NCBI GenBank assembly: GCA_030748215.1
Contig: JASMMK010000045.1
Location: forward strand, 1 to 64,000
Reading direction: 5' to 3'
DNA: 64,000 nt
Source of the DNA: Candidatus Scalindua sp.
Lineage (GTDB): Bacteria > Planctomycetota > Brocadiia > Brocadiales > Scalinduaceae
A program made the translations under genes and the position numbers. This document shows, piece after piece, positions 8,810-17,972 of this stretch (within the stretch, counting starts at the first letter, position 1; each line of letters starts with the position of its first letter). The notes beneath the pieces were generated by a model that was not told where the DNA came from, searched no databases, and saw only the letters and a list, made by a program, of their open reading frames with translations.

Positions 8810-9499
8810 TTAAAATGACTTTATTACCCATTCGCCATGTGAATCCTTCACAAACGTCAACTGAAAAGAGGACTTTTCTCCTTTCAATTCACTTGTTATT
8901 TCGTATATCGCAGTGTTTGTTATTACTTCTACTATTTGAATATTTGCAAGATCCTTACCTATCTTTTTCCTGCCGTCAGGATTCAGCGTTTTAAAAAGTT
9001 TTCTGTACCTGTCGCTTGCTGTATGATGAAAATAGTTTACTGCTTTATCAATATCATTCTGTTCCAACGCTTTCAACATATCGTTCCACTTTGCTCTGAG
9101 CAGAATATCCAGTTCCTTTAATTCATCGTTTGACCGCTCTTCCCATAGTTCCTTTTCTATAGCAGGCATGATAGCTGCGATTGATTCATTAATCCTCTCC
9201 AGTTTTTCCTTCGATAATCCTTTTTTTACATCTTCAATATGTAATAAAACATCCTTTAATCTGTTTTTTTCTTCTTCATTCAGCTTATTATATATCTTTT
9301 CTATTCTACAAATTTCTGCATTGCCAATATATCCCAGCAATTTTTCAAAAGATTGATCTTTTAACTCTCCGGAGTGTTGGATTAAGAAGTTTTTGCACTG
9401 ATGTGTATATTCTTCTTCAGGAGAAGAGTATGAATAACTTTGTAAACCAATTAACAACATAAAAACAGCTATTAGAGCTGTTATATTTTTAATTATCAT
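8810..9499 (-). CDS. Exported hypothetical protein with NTF2-like C-terminus
   Basis: An N-terminal hydrophobic signal (NITALIAVFMLLIGLQSYSYS) is followed by a charged helical middle (residues 30-135). The C-terminal part has a helix LKALEQNDIDKAVNYFHH and a series of strands ending QLTFVKDSHGEWVIKSF. This closing pattern (strand, turn, xGEWxIxxF) is common in NTF2-like/DUF4878-type domains of periplasmic proteins. The fold assignment is inference from pattern. It lies in a minus-strand cluster of envelope genes. Confidence 0.55.
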   Translation of the reverse strand: MIIKNITALIAVFMLLIGLQSYSYSSPEEEYTHQCKNFLIQHSGELKDQSFEKLLGYIGNAEICRIEKIYNKLNEEEKNRLKDVLLHIEDVKKGLSKEKLERINESIAAIMPAIEKELWEERSNDELKELDILLRAKWNDMLKALEQNDIDKAVNYFHHTASDRYRKLFKTLNPDGRKKIGKDLANIQIVEVITNTAIYEITSELKGEKSSFQLTFVKDSHGEWVIKSF

Positions 9500-9574
9500 A
9501 AGTGAATCCTTAGGAAAATCTGTAGCCTCTCCTATACAAAAATCTTAATTCGTACATCACAATCTCCTCTGGCT

Positions 9575-10057
9575 CTACTCTTCTCCTGTATCACTAAAAT
9601 CCAGCTTACCTTCTGCATCTTTATTAAAACTGTCATGGCATGCGTCACACGAATATACTAAATTTTTGAATTCTAAATCTGCTCTTTCGGAATAATGGTC
9701 TTTGCTGGCTAACATCAATTTATTTATGGCACTGTTAAATTGATTACTCAACATAATGAATCTCAGTGAAATATCATTATTCTCAATCATATACTGTGTT
9801 ACGCAACTGAAGCCAATACCTTCTTTAAGTTCTTGTGTCCACATATCCATTTCGACCCAATCGTTATTTTTCACAGCTCTTGATAATCTCCTCATTACCA
9901 GAGATGCCTTCTTCATGGATCTCGCCAGATCATCCTGAAGAAGTGTATACGCTTTGTCCTCTTCAATTTTCACTTCATCAGACTTCTTGCAGGAAGAAAT
10001 GATTGTAAGAGCTCCTATAATAAAAACAGAAATTATCAGCGAAAATTTTTTTTCCAT
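9575..10057 (-). CDS. Mono-heme cytochrome c'-like lipoprotein
   Basis: A lipobox (TIISSC at residues about 19-24) predicts a lipid-anchored periplasmic protein. The remainder is helical with a single heme-c motif CDACH near the C-terminus, preceded by a helical bundle containing RADLEFKNLVYS. A C-terminal CxxCH after three helices is the layout of class II cytochromes (cytochrome c' or c-556). An electron-transfer or small-ligand-binding role is likely. Length (160 residues) fits the class. Neighbours are other exported proteins, and no redox partner is adjacent. Confidence 0.65.
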   Translation of the reverse strand: MEKKFSLIISVFIIGALTIISSCKKSDEVKIEEDKAYTLLQDDLARSMKKASLVMRRLSRAVKNNDWVEMDMWTQELKEGIGFSCVTQYMIENNDISLRFIMLSNQFNSAINKLMLASKDHYSERADLEFKNLVYSCDACHDSFNKDAEGKLDFSDTGEE

Positions 10058-10111
10058 ATCTTATATTCTACTGTCCGAGTCTGACAGTGCCTTTGCGTGA
10101 AAATCAGTAAT

Positions 10112-11002
10112 TTAATCTAAAATATTCCTGAGAGCGTTTTCGAGTTCCGGGTATTGAAATTGATATCCTGAGTCTGCCAGCTTCTTTGGTGCAACCTTTG
10201 TACTTGCCAGTAGAAGGTCATTTGCCATTTCACCAAATGCGAGCTTTGCTGCAAAGGCAGGCATTGGCACTACGGCTGGCCTTTTTATCACCTCGCCAAG
10301 CGTATTGGTGAATTCTTTGTTTGTTACCGGGTTGGGTGCTGTTACATTTACAGGTCCTCTCAGCGAGTCTGTAACCAACGTATGATGAATTGCGCCTGTT
10401 ACATCGTCCATGGCTACCCAGCTCATGTACTGTGTTCCACTTCCAACTTTTCCACCCATTCCCATCTTAAAAGGGGTCAGCATCTTTGCCAGGGCACCGC
10501 CGTCTTTGCTGAGAACTATACCAAATCTTACATTTACTACTCTGATACCTGCTTTCGATATGGGTTCTGTTGCCTCTTCCCAGCCGAGACAGACATCCGG
10601 TAGAAACCCGCTCCCTCTTGAGCTACCTTCATTTAAGAACTCCACTCCTCTGTTTCCATAGTAGCCTATTGCCGACGCGCAGATCAGGACAGAAGGGGGG
10701 GTGAGTAGTTTTAAGATGTGATCACAAAGTCTTTTGGTCCCTTCAATACGGCTATTCCTGATCTTCCCCTTTTTCTTTTTAGTCCATTTTCCTGACGCGA
10801 TGTTCTCACCTGCCAGGTGGACAATTCCGTCAACTCCTCCGAGAAAAGCAGAACTCCAATCACCATCCTCTGGCTTCCAGGAAATATCATCATCTTCTGG
10901 GTTTTCACGTAGGATCTTACTGACGGTAACACTCTTTCCCGATAGAAATGAAATCAGGCTGGATCCTATGAGTCCTGAAGAACCTGTTATTGCAACTTTC
11001 AA
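10112..11002 (-). CDS. TIGR01777-type NAD(P)-dependent epimerase-like protein
   Basis: The protein (296 residues) starts KVAITGSSGLIGSSLISFL, the Rossmann GxxGxxG of extended SDR enzymes, and continues with GVDGIVHLAGENIASGKWT, typical of the YfcH/SulA-like family. The catalytic region SAIGYYGNRG has the Tyr with neighbours expected for the family, and a C-terminal DUF1731-like tail is present (ANDLLLASTKVAPKKL). The substrate of this family is unsettled; a role in envelope or division has been suggested. A second NAD(P)-binding reductase lies 1.5 kb upstream. Confidence 0.85.
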   Translation of the reverse strand: MKVAITGSSGLIGSSLISFLSGKSVTVSKILRENPEDDDISWKPEDGDWSSAFLGGVDGIVHLAGENIASGKWTKKKKGKIRNSRIEGTKRLCDHILKLLTPPSVLICASAIGYYGNRGVEFLNEGSSRGSGFLPDVCLGWEEATEPISKAGIRVVNVRFGIVLSKDGGALAKMLTPFKMGMGGKVGSGTQYMSWVAMDDVTGAIHHTLVTDSLRGPVNVTAPNPVTNKEFTNTLGEVIKRPAVVPMPAFAAKLAFGEMANDLLLASTKVAPKKLADSGYQFQYPELENALRNILD

Positions 11003-11104
11003 TGCAACACCTCCTTTTGTTGAATTAGTTGATCTTTACTGTTTTGTATGTAAGGTTCATATTCGGCTTACTTAGATCAGTATCGGTTTTACGATAATTA
11101 CCAA

Positions 11105-12382
11105 TTACTTATTTGATTCAAAGAAAGTTACGTCTACTGTTATATTCTCTTCTCCACGCAATATTTCTAATTGGCAGGTATCTCCGGGCTTTTTCTGACG
11201 TACATGATAGATCACATCAAATACCCTGTTGATAGTTTCATCGTCCATTGACAGGATAATATCTCCTGCCTGCAGACCGGCCTTTTCGGCGGGACTATCC
11301 TTCCGTACGTTATCCATAACAACCTTATATTTTTGCTCTTTTTTGTCTATGCTTTCTTTCCCCTCTTCTGTTTCGTCCTCTTTCAGGTTTCGAATCATTA
11401 CTCCCAGTACCACTTTTGTTTTCTTTGGTTCTGGCAACTGAATAACCTTAACAAAATCTGCGGGCTGAAGGGGTATATCCCCTGCGAATAGAGGATGATC
11501 CTTTTCAGGATTAAGAGTTCTCTTCTCGTATGTCTCAATAGTTAGATAAGGGAGATAGTTGCTTCGGAACACTCTTTTTGGAACACCAAAGTGATAAATA
11601 ATGTGACCTCCACCCACGAATACCAGTAACTTTTTGTCTTTTGCTTCCGGAGATGATAGATACCCTGTTATACTGTCAGCCATAACATCTTCCCATACAC
11701 ACTGCACCAGGTAGAATTCTTCGAAGAGACCACTCATGTCGATATCACCATGGCTATGGCCCATTAATACCCTTTCAAGGTATTTTCTATGATATACATC
11801 CGTTGTATCTATTTCAGGCAGGGTTTTCCTCTCTTCCTCACTCAGGCCTTCAATCCCCTTCTTTCTTATTGTTTTACCAAGGTTTTTTGTAATGTTCAGT
11901 GCAACAACCGGGATCTTATTATCACGTATGAAGTCCATAATCTCTTTATAATGATTATAGTCATATCCCCACTCGTAATCCCAGTCTGTTGAATATAACA
12001 GCTCTTTCTCGCTGATTTCCCCATTTGTCCATTTATCAAGAATCTCCTGATGCGGCCTTTTAAACATCTCCATACCTACCGCTATATTACCACTGCTTCT
12101 CTTGTAACATTCCTTCAGTACCTGTAGTTCTAATTCGTGAGATTCCTTGTTTGAATGTACCTCACCTACATAGATTATTCTTGCACCGTCAAAAGAGTCG
12201 GCAAGTTGTGAAAACGTTATTTTCTCACCGGTAGCAACATGGACAATATCTCCTTCACTTATTTCAGCAGGAAAGTTTCTCAGCCTGTCAGCCTTTACAA
12301 TATCCGGTGTTGAGTGGCAACCCAAGCCGATCGCAATAATTACGGTTATAAGTAATAGTTTTTTGTTTAGCATTATTTTCAA
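11105..12382 (-). CDS. ChaN-like (DUF399) lipoprotein fused to a PDZ domain
   Basis: A lipobox (AIGLGC) anchors the protein. Residues about 45-290 form a ChaN/DUF399 domain: ARIIYVGEVHSNKESHELEL with the conserved Glu-Val-His, then VGMEMFKRPHQ, ALNITKNL, VWEDVMADSI and VFVGGGHI. ChaN homologues bind heme. Residues about 315-425 are a PDZ domain (VRKDSPAEKAGLQAGDIILS, then VFDVIYHVRQKKPGDT). ChaN proteins of about 250-300 residues lacking PDZ are the common form, so this is a fusion that could recruit the domain to envelope protein partners. Confidence 0.85.
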   Translation of the reverse strand: MKIMLNKKLLLITVIIAIGLGCHSTPDIVKADRLRNFPAEISEGDIVHVATGEKITFSQLADSFDGARIIYVGEVHSNKESHELELQVLKECYKRSSGNIAVGMEMFKRPHQEILDKWTNGEISEKELLYSTDWDYEWGYDYNHYKEIMDFIRDNKIPVVALNITKNLGKTIRKKGIEGLSEEERKTLPEIDTTDVYHRKYLERVLMGHSHGDIDMSGLFEEFYLVQCVWEDVMADSITGYLSSPEAKDKKLLVFVGGGHIIYHFGVPKRVFRSNYLPYLTIETYEKRTLNPEKDHPLFAGDIPLQPADFVKVIQLPEPKKTKVVLGVMIRNLKEDETEEGKESIDKKEQKYKVVMDNVRKDSPAEKAGLQAGDIILSMDDETINRVFDVIYHVRQKKPGDTCQLEILRGEENITVDVTFFESNK

Positions 12383-12525
12383 ATAAATGGTCTTAAATGT
12401 AGAATTCCAGGTAAGTATTTGCCGTGTATTTTACATAATTTAATTATTGATAGGAAGTTAATAAAGTATAAAATTTGGCATGACATAGCCGTACACTTGG
12501 CAAAGTCTGGTCTGTCCGAATGGGT

Positions 12526-13491
12526 TCATCCTGGCGGGCAGGCACTTTTAACTTTTTCAGAAACTGCAATCTTTACCGCTGCCTTGAAGGGTATTCTTTC
12601 TATGTGAATATACTCCGTAATACTGTCATCAAGACATACTACCTCGTTCCTCAACCCTTCTATCAATGCATGTGCTAACCCTGACGATACCGGTGTGGTC
12701 AGCCCTGCCCAGTAGGAGGCTAGGAGTGATGATAAAACAGGCGTACGGAAAATAATCCTTTTGGGAATTCCTACGGCCTCTGTATATTGCTGTATCATCT
12801 TTCTGTAGGTCAAGACGTCAGGGCCGCCAATATCAAATTTCTTTCCTGCCGTTTCCGGGTGAAGTAAACATCCTGCAAGGTATGCAAGGACATCATTTAC
12901 TGCAATTGGCTGGATCTTTGTATCTATCCACTTTGGACATATCATAACGCGCATATGTTCAACAAGATACTTGAACATTACAAACGATGCGCTTCCTGCC
13001 CCTATTATGACAGCCGCACGAAGAACGGTGGCATGTAGTTTGCCTGAAGACAATATTTTGGCAACTTCCTCTCTGCTTTTGAGATGCTCTGAAAGACCTT
13101 CTCCAACCTTCCCGAGCCCACCAAGGTAAATTACTCGCTTGATTCCTGCTGAATCTGCTGAATTGACAAAATTCTTGGCAGCATTTTCATCCATCCTGGC
13201 GAAATCAGTACTTTTAAACATACTCTTACTACCCATGGAGTGAACGAGATAATATGCGATATGAATCCCACGGACAGCTTCCTTTAGTCCATCTCCACTG
13301 ACAATGTCGCCCTTTACAATCTCGATATCTCTGTTTTTCAGAATAGTGGTAGGTACTTTTGACGGGTTACGTACAAGCAGTCTAAGTCTGATGTTTCTTC
13401 CTGTGAGTTCAGAAACAAGCCTTTTTCCTATAAAGCCGGTTCCCCCGAGAATCAATACTCTATCATCAGGTTTGAGTGCTAAGTTATCCAT
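12526..13491 (-). CDS. Atypical SDR/NmrA-type NAD(P)-binding protein
   Basis: The N-terminus VLILGGTGFIGKRLVSEL is the Rossmann nucleotide-binding loop. RLLVRNPSKVP, AYYLVHSM and RVIYLGGLG are typical of the atypical SDR group related to complex I NDUFA9. ATVLRAAVIIGAGSASF follows. Relatives often carry an extra C-terminal DUF2867 domain; this one stops at 321 residues just after the substrate-domain helix. Its final codons overlap a CCTGGCGGGCAGG repeat-like sequence at about 12530, so the natural C-terminus may have been shortened by a repeat. Confidence 0.8.
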   Translation of the reverse strand: MDNLALKPDDRVLILGGTGFIGKRLVSELTGRNIRLRLLVRNPSKVPTTILKNRDIEIVKGDIVSGDGLKEAVRGIHIAYYLVHSMGSKSMFKSTDFARMDENAAKNFVNSADSAGIKRVIYLGGLGKVGEGLSEHLKSREEVAKILSSGKLHATVLRAAVIIGAGSASFVMFKYLVEHMRVMICPKWIDTKIQPIAVNDVLAYLAGCLLHPETAGKKFDIGGPDVLTYRKMIQQYTEAVGIPKRIIFRTPVLSSLLASYWAGLTTPVSSGLAHALIEGLRNEVVCLDDSITEYIHIERIPFKAAVKIAVSEKVKSACPPG

Positions 13492-13559
13492 TCCAGAGTT
13501 TCATCAATATTAAACAAAATGTAAGAATGAAGCGACAATAATTATATATACCAATAAGA

Positions 13560-14315
13560 CTATGGTGAGATTCTATCAGGTTCCGGCCCTTGTGTTTTTA
13601 TAAGCAGCTCAACAATCGCTGCTGCATCCTCATTTCCGATTCTGATTCTCGGAGTAGCGTTTCTGGCAAATTGCTGCCTGTCCTTAACAATTTCTTCCCA
13701 TTCAGCTCTGTTATGTCTTGCCAGAAGAATCTTTTCACCCGGAGGATGGCAGACAAGACATTTAGCTACGAATAATTCGCTTCCGGCGTCTTCCTTTAAA
13801 ACTTCTGATCTTTTAGAAAGAAACGCTGCAATGCTAGTTGCATCTTCTGCAGTTATGTAATCACCGGCCTCAGAACGCATCCGCTCTACAGTTTCACACC
13901 ACTCTTCGGGAGACCTGTTCTCTTTCAGAATACGGTTTACAGGATGACAAATTGCACAACGGTCAAGAAACAAAAATCTGTTATCAGCATAATCTCTTCT
14001 CTCTGCAGTAATTTCCTTTACACGTTCCTGCCGGTTGGTAATAATTTCGACAAAAATCTGCTCTGCATCCTCCGGACCAAACCAGCCCGGAATTTTAGCC
14101 ATCATTTCCCCGATAACAGTGTGCCACTCTTCTTCTGTCCGTGCATGAATAAAGACTCGATTAAGCGTATGACATTTTGAACACTTTGTATCTACTAATA
14201 AGGATTTGTTCTTATTGGCAGCCGTTTCCGTGGCGATTATTTCAGTCACTACAGAACATTGATAGAGAAATAATAAGAAAACTAATATATACATTTTCAT
14301 AGAGTAATATTTCAT
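13560..14315 (-). CDS. Tri-heme c-type cytochrome with three repeated domains
   Basis: A signal peptide (ILVFLLFLYQCSVVTEIIA) is followed by three homologous units of about 70 residues. Each has a heme motif (CSKCH, CAICH, CLVCH) at its start, an EEW/AEW tryptophan turn about 15-20 residues later, and a terminal helix beginning EDA (EDAEQIFVEI, EDATSIAAFL, EDAAAIVELL). This is a triplication of a small class I-like cytochrome c fold. Periplasmic electron transfer is likely; partners are unknown. No CxxCK or other variant site is present. Confidence 0.85.
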   Translation of the reverse strand: MKYYSMKMYILVFLLFLYQCSVVTEIIATETAANKNKSLLVDTKCSKCHTLNRVFIHARTEEEWHTVIGEMMAKIPGWFGPEDAEQIFVEIITNRQERVKEITAERRDYADNRFLFLDRCAICHPVNRILKENRSPEEWCETVERMRSEAGDYITAEDATSIAAFLSKRSEVLKEDAGSELFVAKCLVCHPPGEKILLARHNRAEWEEIVKDRQQFARNATPRIRIGNEDAAAIVELLIKTQGPEPDRISP

Positions 14316-14363
14316 AATTGGTTTTTCATGATGATAATTGTTATTAATAAATAATTGAGGTTA

Positions 14364-15074
14364 CTATCTAAAAGGAGTTTCCACCTCTTCTGAGAAATAA
14401 ATAAACTCATCTCTGACTGATTCAGGTAATATGTCAAGTTTAGATAATAACATATATCGATGAATAATGTCCCGGCCAGGGATTTGAGTGATGTTCAACT
14501 CAGGCTTTAGTGACGAAGGCATCAATTTACCTGCATAAGGGTAACCATAAGTGGATACATATGCAATTTTGGATGTTATATTTTGTTGTAGGCTTATCTG
14601 GATTGTAGCAAAATTTACAACTGTATCAGAAACATCAACATTTATTCTGGAGGTTTGATGCACAGGGAAAAGGAGATGTCCGTTGAGTTTATTATACTTA
14701 ATCCTTGAGATGTAATATTGGCCTTCATCTACAGGTATGTATACATATCCTTCTTCATCAGGTTGAAACATTCTGAGTGTTTTATCCTCTCTTTCTTTAA
14801 AAAATACGGAAAACCCTTCACCGTTCTCGATGTGTACATCGTCATTATAGAAAATAAAACGGCCTGTCAGCAATTTGTTACCGTTTAGTTCACTGGCAGA
14901 TTTAATATTATATGCCGTTGTGCCACAACCAAACAGGAGAGTTGTCAGTGATAACACCACCAATATTTTACTCAGAAACGCTATACCCGGGTTTATTAAG
15001 TTTTCAGTAGGAAAACAGATACCCATTTTTTCAATTAACATTTTATTATTCAAAAAGCTTTTTATATTCACCAT
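14364..15074 (-). CDS. Hypothetical lipoprotein
   Basis: A hydrophobic stretch ending in a lipobox (TTLLFGC) lies about 40 residues after the first Met, so the true start may be the Met codon at about 15041 or 15023. The mature part is rich in beta-strands ([33 protein letters not shown]) without recognised motifs. The frame overlaps the end of msrAB by up to 29 bases, which suggests co-transcription. No function is assigned. Confidence 0.6.
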   Translation of the reverse strand: MVNIKSFLNNKMLIEKMGICFPTENLINPGIAFLSKILVVLSLTTLLFGCGTTAYNIKSASELNGNKLLTGRFIFYNDDVHIENGEGFSVFFKEREDKTLRMFQPDEEGYVYIPVDEGQYYISRIKYNKLNGHLLFPVHQTSRINVDVSDTVVNFATIQISLQQNITSKIAYVSTYGYPYAGKLMPSSLKPELNITQIPGRDIIHRYMLLSKLDILPESVRDEFIYFSEEVETPFR

Positions 15075-16113
15075 ATCCCTCTTTTTTCAGATCCTCTTTT
15101 GGAATGAAGCGGAGAGATGCTGAGTTTATGCAGTAGCGGAGACCAGTAGGCTCAGGGCCATCTTCAAAAACATGTCCGAGGTGGGAATCCGCATGTTTGC
15201 TTCTTACTTCTATTCTCTTCATAAAGAACTTTCTGTCTTCCACCTCTACAAAATTTTCAGGTTCAAGCGGTTTAGTAAAACTTGGCCATCCGGTTCCTGA
15301 TACAAACTTGTCGTGTGAGCTGAAAAGTGGTTCTCCGGATACGATATCTACATAAATTCCCTCTTTTTTGTTTTCCCAATATTCATTATCGAATGGTCTT
15401 TCCGTGCCACTCTCCTGAGTTACTTTATGTTGGAGTGGATTTAATTTTTTCAACAGCTCATCTTTAGTGGGTTTATCAAAATTTTTATAACTACTACTAT
15501 GTTCTGTATCCATCTTTTTACCCCAAATCCTTTCCAGGAATTTATCACGACTCGTTCCTTTCCTATATGCTTTATATTTTAACGGGTTCTTTTTGTAGTA
15601 ATCCTGATGATATTCTTCTGCTTTATAAAATGAAGTTGCTTCAATAATCTCTGTAACGATTTGCTCGTCGTATCTTCCTGGTTTATCCAATTGCTCTTTC
15701 GATTCTTCTGCCAGACGTTTCTGTTCATCATTGTGATAAAAGACAGCTGTCCTGTATTGCAGACCACGATCAACAAACTGGCCGTCCGGATCAGTTGGGT
15801 CTATCTGTTTCCAGAAGAGATCAAGTAGTTTTGAATAACTTATTTTAGAAGGATCGTACGTTATCTGGATCGATTCAAAATGAAAGGTTGCTCCAGCACA
15901 AACCTCTTCATACGTCGGATTCTTCTTACGTCCGCCAGTATAACCGGATATTACTTCTGAAACACCTTCCAGCTCTTCAAAGGGATGTTCCATACACCAG
16001 AAGCATCCTCCAGCAAAAGTCGCTTTTTCATATTTAGTTTCAGCAAACAGACTAAATGGCATAAAAAGCAAAACAAGAACGAGAAGGAGATGTTTACAAT
16101 ATTTTCCTGACAT
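15046..16113 (-). CDS. msrAB: Exported bifunctional methionine sulfoxide reductase MsrA-MsrB
   Basis: The enzyme repairs oxidised methionine in both sulfoxide stereoforms. A signal peptide ([16 protein letters not shown]) sends it to the periplasm. MsrA occupies residues about 27-185, with the catalytic Cys in [13 protein letters not shown] and EVISGYTGG and YHQDYY downstream. MsrB occupies about 215-350, with [20 protein letters not shown] and the catalytic Cys in [13 protein letters not shown]. The zinc-binding CxxC pairs of many MsrB proteins are not visible, as in the zinc-free subgroup. The start has no close alternative. Repair of exported proteins is the expected role. Confidence 0.95.
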   Translation of the reverse strand: MSGKYCKHLLLVLVLLFMPFSLFAETKYEKATFAGGCFWCMEHPFEELEGVSEVISGYTGGRKKNPTYEEVCAGATFHFESIQITYDPSKISYSKLLDLFWKQIDPTDPDGQFVDRGLQYRTAVFYHNDEQKRLAEESKEQLDKPGRYDEQIVTEIIEATSFYKAEEYHQDYYKKNPLKYKAYRKGTSRDKFLERIWGKKMDTEHSSSYKNFDKPTKDELLKKLNPLQHKVTQESGTERPFDNEYWENKKEGIYVDIVSGEPLFSSHDKFVSGTGWPSFTKPLEPENFVEVEDRKFFMKRIEVRSKHADSHLGHVFEDGPEPTGLRYCINSASLRFIPKEDLKKEGYGEYKKLFE

Positions 16114-16311
16114 ATTTACCTCCGTAGTAAAATTTGTATATTTTGCATATATTTATTTTATATTATTAAGAGCAGCAAAACATTATATTTTTCTGTATAG
16201 GTGAAGTTGGATTGTGGTGCTGTTAGTAAATGGATGGTGTTTTTAGGAATGAAAGGTTTAAATCATCTCTATCAACCTTGAGGCATAACCCTGATCAGGA
16301 TAAGCTTTTCA

Positions 16312-17520
16312 TTATCTCAGGCCAAGCAGCCTTTCTGCATTCTTGAAGTATATTTTCTCTAAGACTTCGTCAGGTAAGAATACACCATAAATCTTCCACT
16401 CACCGGTTGGTGGAAATGGATGATCGTAATAATCAAAGTATTCATCCTGCGTTTGAAGAAATCGATAATAGATTTTATATCTTGGCTGAATAGTTTTACC
16501 CGGGTAACGGTCGGTTCCGAACAGTATGCGATCCTGATATTTTACAAGAAACTCTCTTGCAGTATAAGGCTGCCGTCCGAGCTCTGCTACCCTGGCAGCA
16601 ACATCCACATAAAAGTTCGGATAGGAATCAAGCAGCTTGCCTATCGCCATTAAATCTTCAGCACTGTTACCGACGTGGGCTCCAATAAAAATCGTATCGG
16701 GATGCCTTGCAATCACCCGGTTTCGTTGTGCGATGATGGTCTCCCGCTTTGGGAATTCAGCACCATAAAAACTCCAGTCCGGGTGTCTTTTTAGTTGCAT
16801 CAAACGTTCATTAGATCGATCAGTCGGTTTAAAAAATGCTACCGGGTCTGCTGTGTGTATCAGTACCGGCATCCCGAGTTTCCCTGCTCTGGCCCAGACA
16901 GGATCAAGTCTGGCATCATCAATAGCAACAATCTGGCCTGTTTTGTCTTTCAAGGTCAACCCCAGGTTCTTAAAAATTTTCAGACCTTTAGCCCCTTTCG
17001 CATGTGCGGCACTCAGAAATGTCACCATCTGCTCACTAAAATCCGAATCATCTATTTTTGAAAAATCGAGATTGCAGAAAATGATCAATCGATCAGGGTA
17101 ATATCCTGAGAACTTCTCCAGCATTCGGTCCAGCTTTGCCCCATAACCTCCGCTCAAATTGATGATGGCTCTAATCCCCAGTTCATCCATCTTTTCAAGC
17201 AAGAATATCGGAGATAGGTCACTTGAAAAATGGGTATGTACATCAATGACCGGATATTTTGGTTTACCGGGAGTAGATTGTTTCAGAACAAGATTTGACT
17301 TCGGTTGGTAACCTAAGACCAGGTCTCCTTTAATATATAATGCCTGACTTATACTGACTTGTTTGGTACACCCCAGCATCAAGCTGACAGCAATAGCAAT
17401 AATGCACGCATAATGTCTAAGTGTACGGTTTGTATATTTCTTCCAGACAGGTTTGTAAGACCTGGCTGGTTTGAGGATGATTGATAATTGATTGATATAT
17501 TTGGTAAGCTTCTTTTTCAT
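16312..17520 (-). CDS. Amidohydrolase-2 family protein with exported N-terminus
   Basis: The long N-terminus has a hydrophobic segment ending in a lipobox-like SLMLGC at about residue 51. The catalytic TIM barrel begins with PVIDVHTHFSSD (metal-binding His-x-His). It continues with GAKGLKIFKNLGL, MPVLIHTADP, TIFIGAHVGNSAE and RILFGTDRYPG (metal Asp). This is the amidohydrolase-2/ACMSD-like pattern, where decarboxylation or hydrolysis of small carboxylates is typical. The substrate is unknown. The final residues (IYFKNAERLLGL) are the standard C-terminus of the family, so the gene is complete. Confidence 0.82.
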   Translation of the reverse strand: MKKKLTKYINQLSIILKPARSYKPVWKKYTNRTLRHYACIIAIAVSLMLGCTKQVSISQALYIKGDLVLGYQPKSNLVLKQSTPGKPKYPVIDVHTHFSSDLSPIFLLEKMDELGIRAIINLSGGYGAKLDRMLEKFSGYYPDRLIIFCNLDFSKIDDSDFSEQMVTFLSAAHAKGAKGLKIFKNLGLTLKDKTGQIVAIDDARLDPVWARAGKLGMPVLIHTADPVAFFKPTDRSNERLMQLKRHPDWSFYGAEFPKRETIIAQRNRVIARHPDTIFIGAHVGNSAEDLMAIGKLLDSYPNFYVDVAARVAELGRQPYTAREFLVKYQDRILFGTDRYPGKTIQPRYKIYYRFLQTQDEYFDYYDHPFPPTGEWKIYGVFLPDEVLEKIYFKNAERLLGLR

Positions 17521-17689
17521 GCAATGGATTCGAGATTAATGCCGATAGATGAAAGGAAAACTACTTCTTAACGATTTAGTAAGGGTAGTAAAATAGTCAA
17601 TAAAACTCAAGTATTTATTGGGAGTCATGTCCTGAATTGATTTATACCTGATTACGCTTGATGTGAGAATGGTATTTAAGAAACAGGCA

Positions 17690-17836
17690 TGAAAAAAGGC
17701 CTATGCAGTTCCGCCATATAGACCTTTTAATTTATGTTAACTGGGAGGTGCCCAAAACTCAGCTACTGGGGATTAGTGGGTAGTAGCTAAGCTTTTACCC
17801 TTGGCTACCTCCCAGAATTTATATTCCCTTCCCTCT
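17690..17836 (-). ncRNA. Candidate free-standing structured small RNA
   Basis: No protein frame of note lies between 17521 and 17972. On the minus strand the interval holds a promoter, a long hairpin and an intrinsic terminator. The hairpin has a 9-bp base (17741-17749 with 17807-17815), an internal bulge with possible GCC/GGC pairing, a 14-bp upper stem (17754-17767 with 17782-17795) and a C-rich loop of 14 bases. Two base pairs in the upper stem and one in the terminator are G-U on the minus strand but would be C-A mismatches on the plus strand, so the minus strand is the likely RNA. It does not look like 6S, SRP, tmRNA or RNase P RNA. The function is unknown; the loop could pair with G-rich ribosome sites. 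Confidence 0.6.
17692..17730 (-). terminator. Intrinsic terminator of the candidate small RNA
   Basis: On the minus strand AAAGGTCTAT pairs with ATAGGCCTTT around a 13-base loop (17718-17728 with 17695-17704), followed by a run of T (17697-17692). Confidence 0.7.
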
Positions 17837-17842
17837 ATTTGT

Positions 17843-17871
17843 ATTATAAGCTAAATTTAATAGACTTTAAA
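17843..17871 (-). promoter_or_regulatory. Promoter of the candidate small RNA
   Basis: On the minus strand a perfect TATAAT (17848-17843) lies 17 bases downstream of TTTAAA (17871-17866). It points at the hairpin and predicts a start near 17836. Confidence 0.5.
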
Positions 17872-17972
17872 GGTGGAAAAAGCATGAGAGTTTCCGGAAG
17901 AATGAACGGGTACCTATAGAGATAATAGTCAAGAGTAAAAACAGTTTTAAAAGTTGAAAGGAAAAGAATTGA

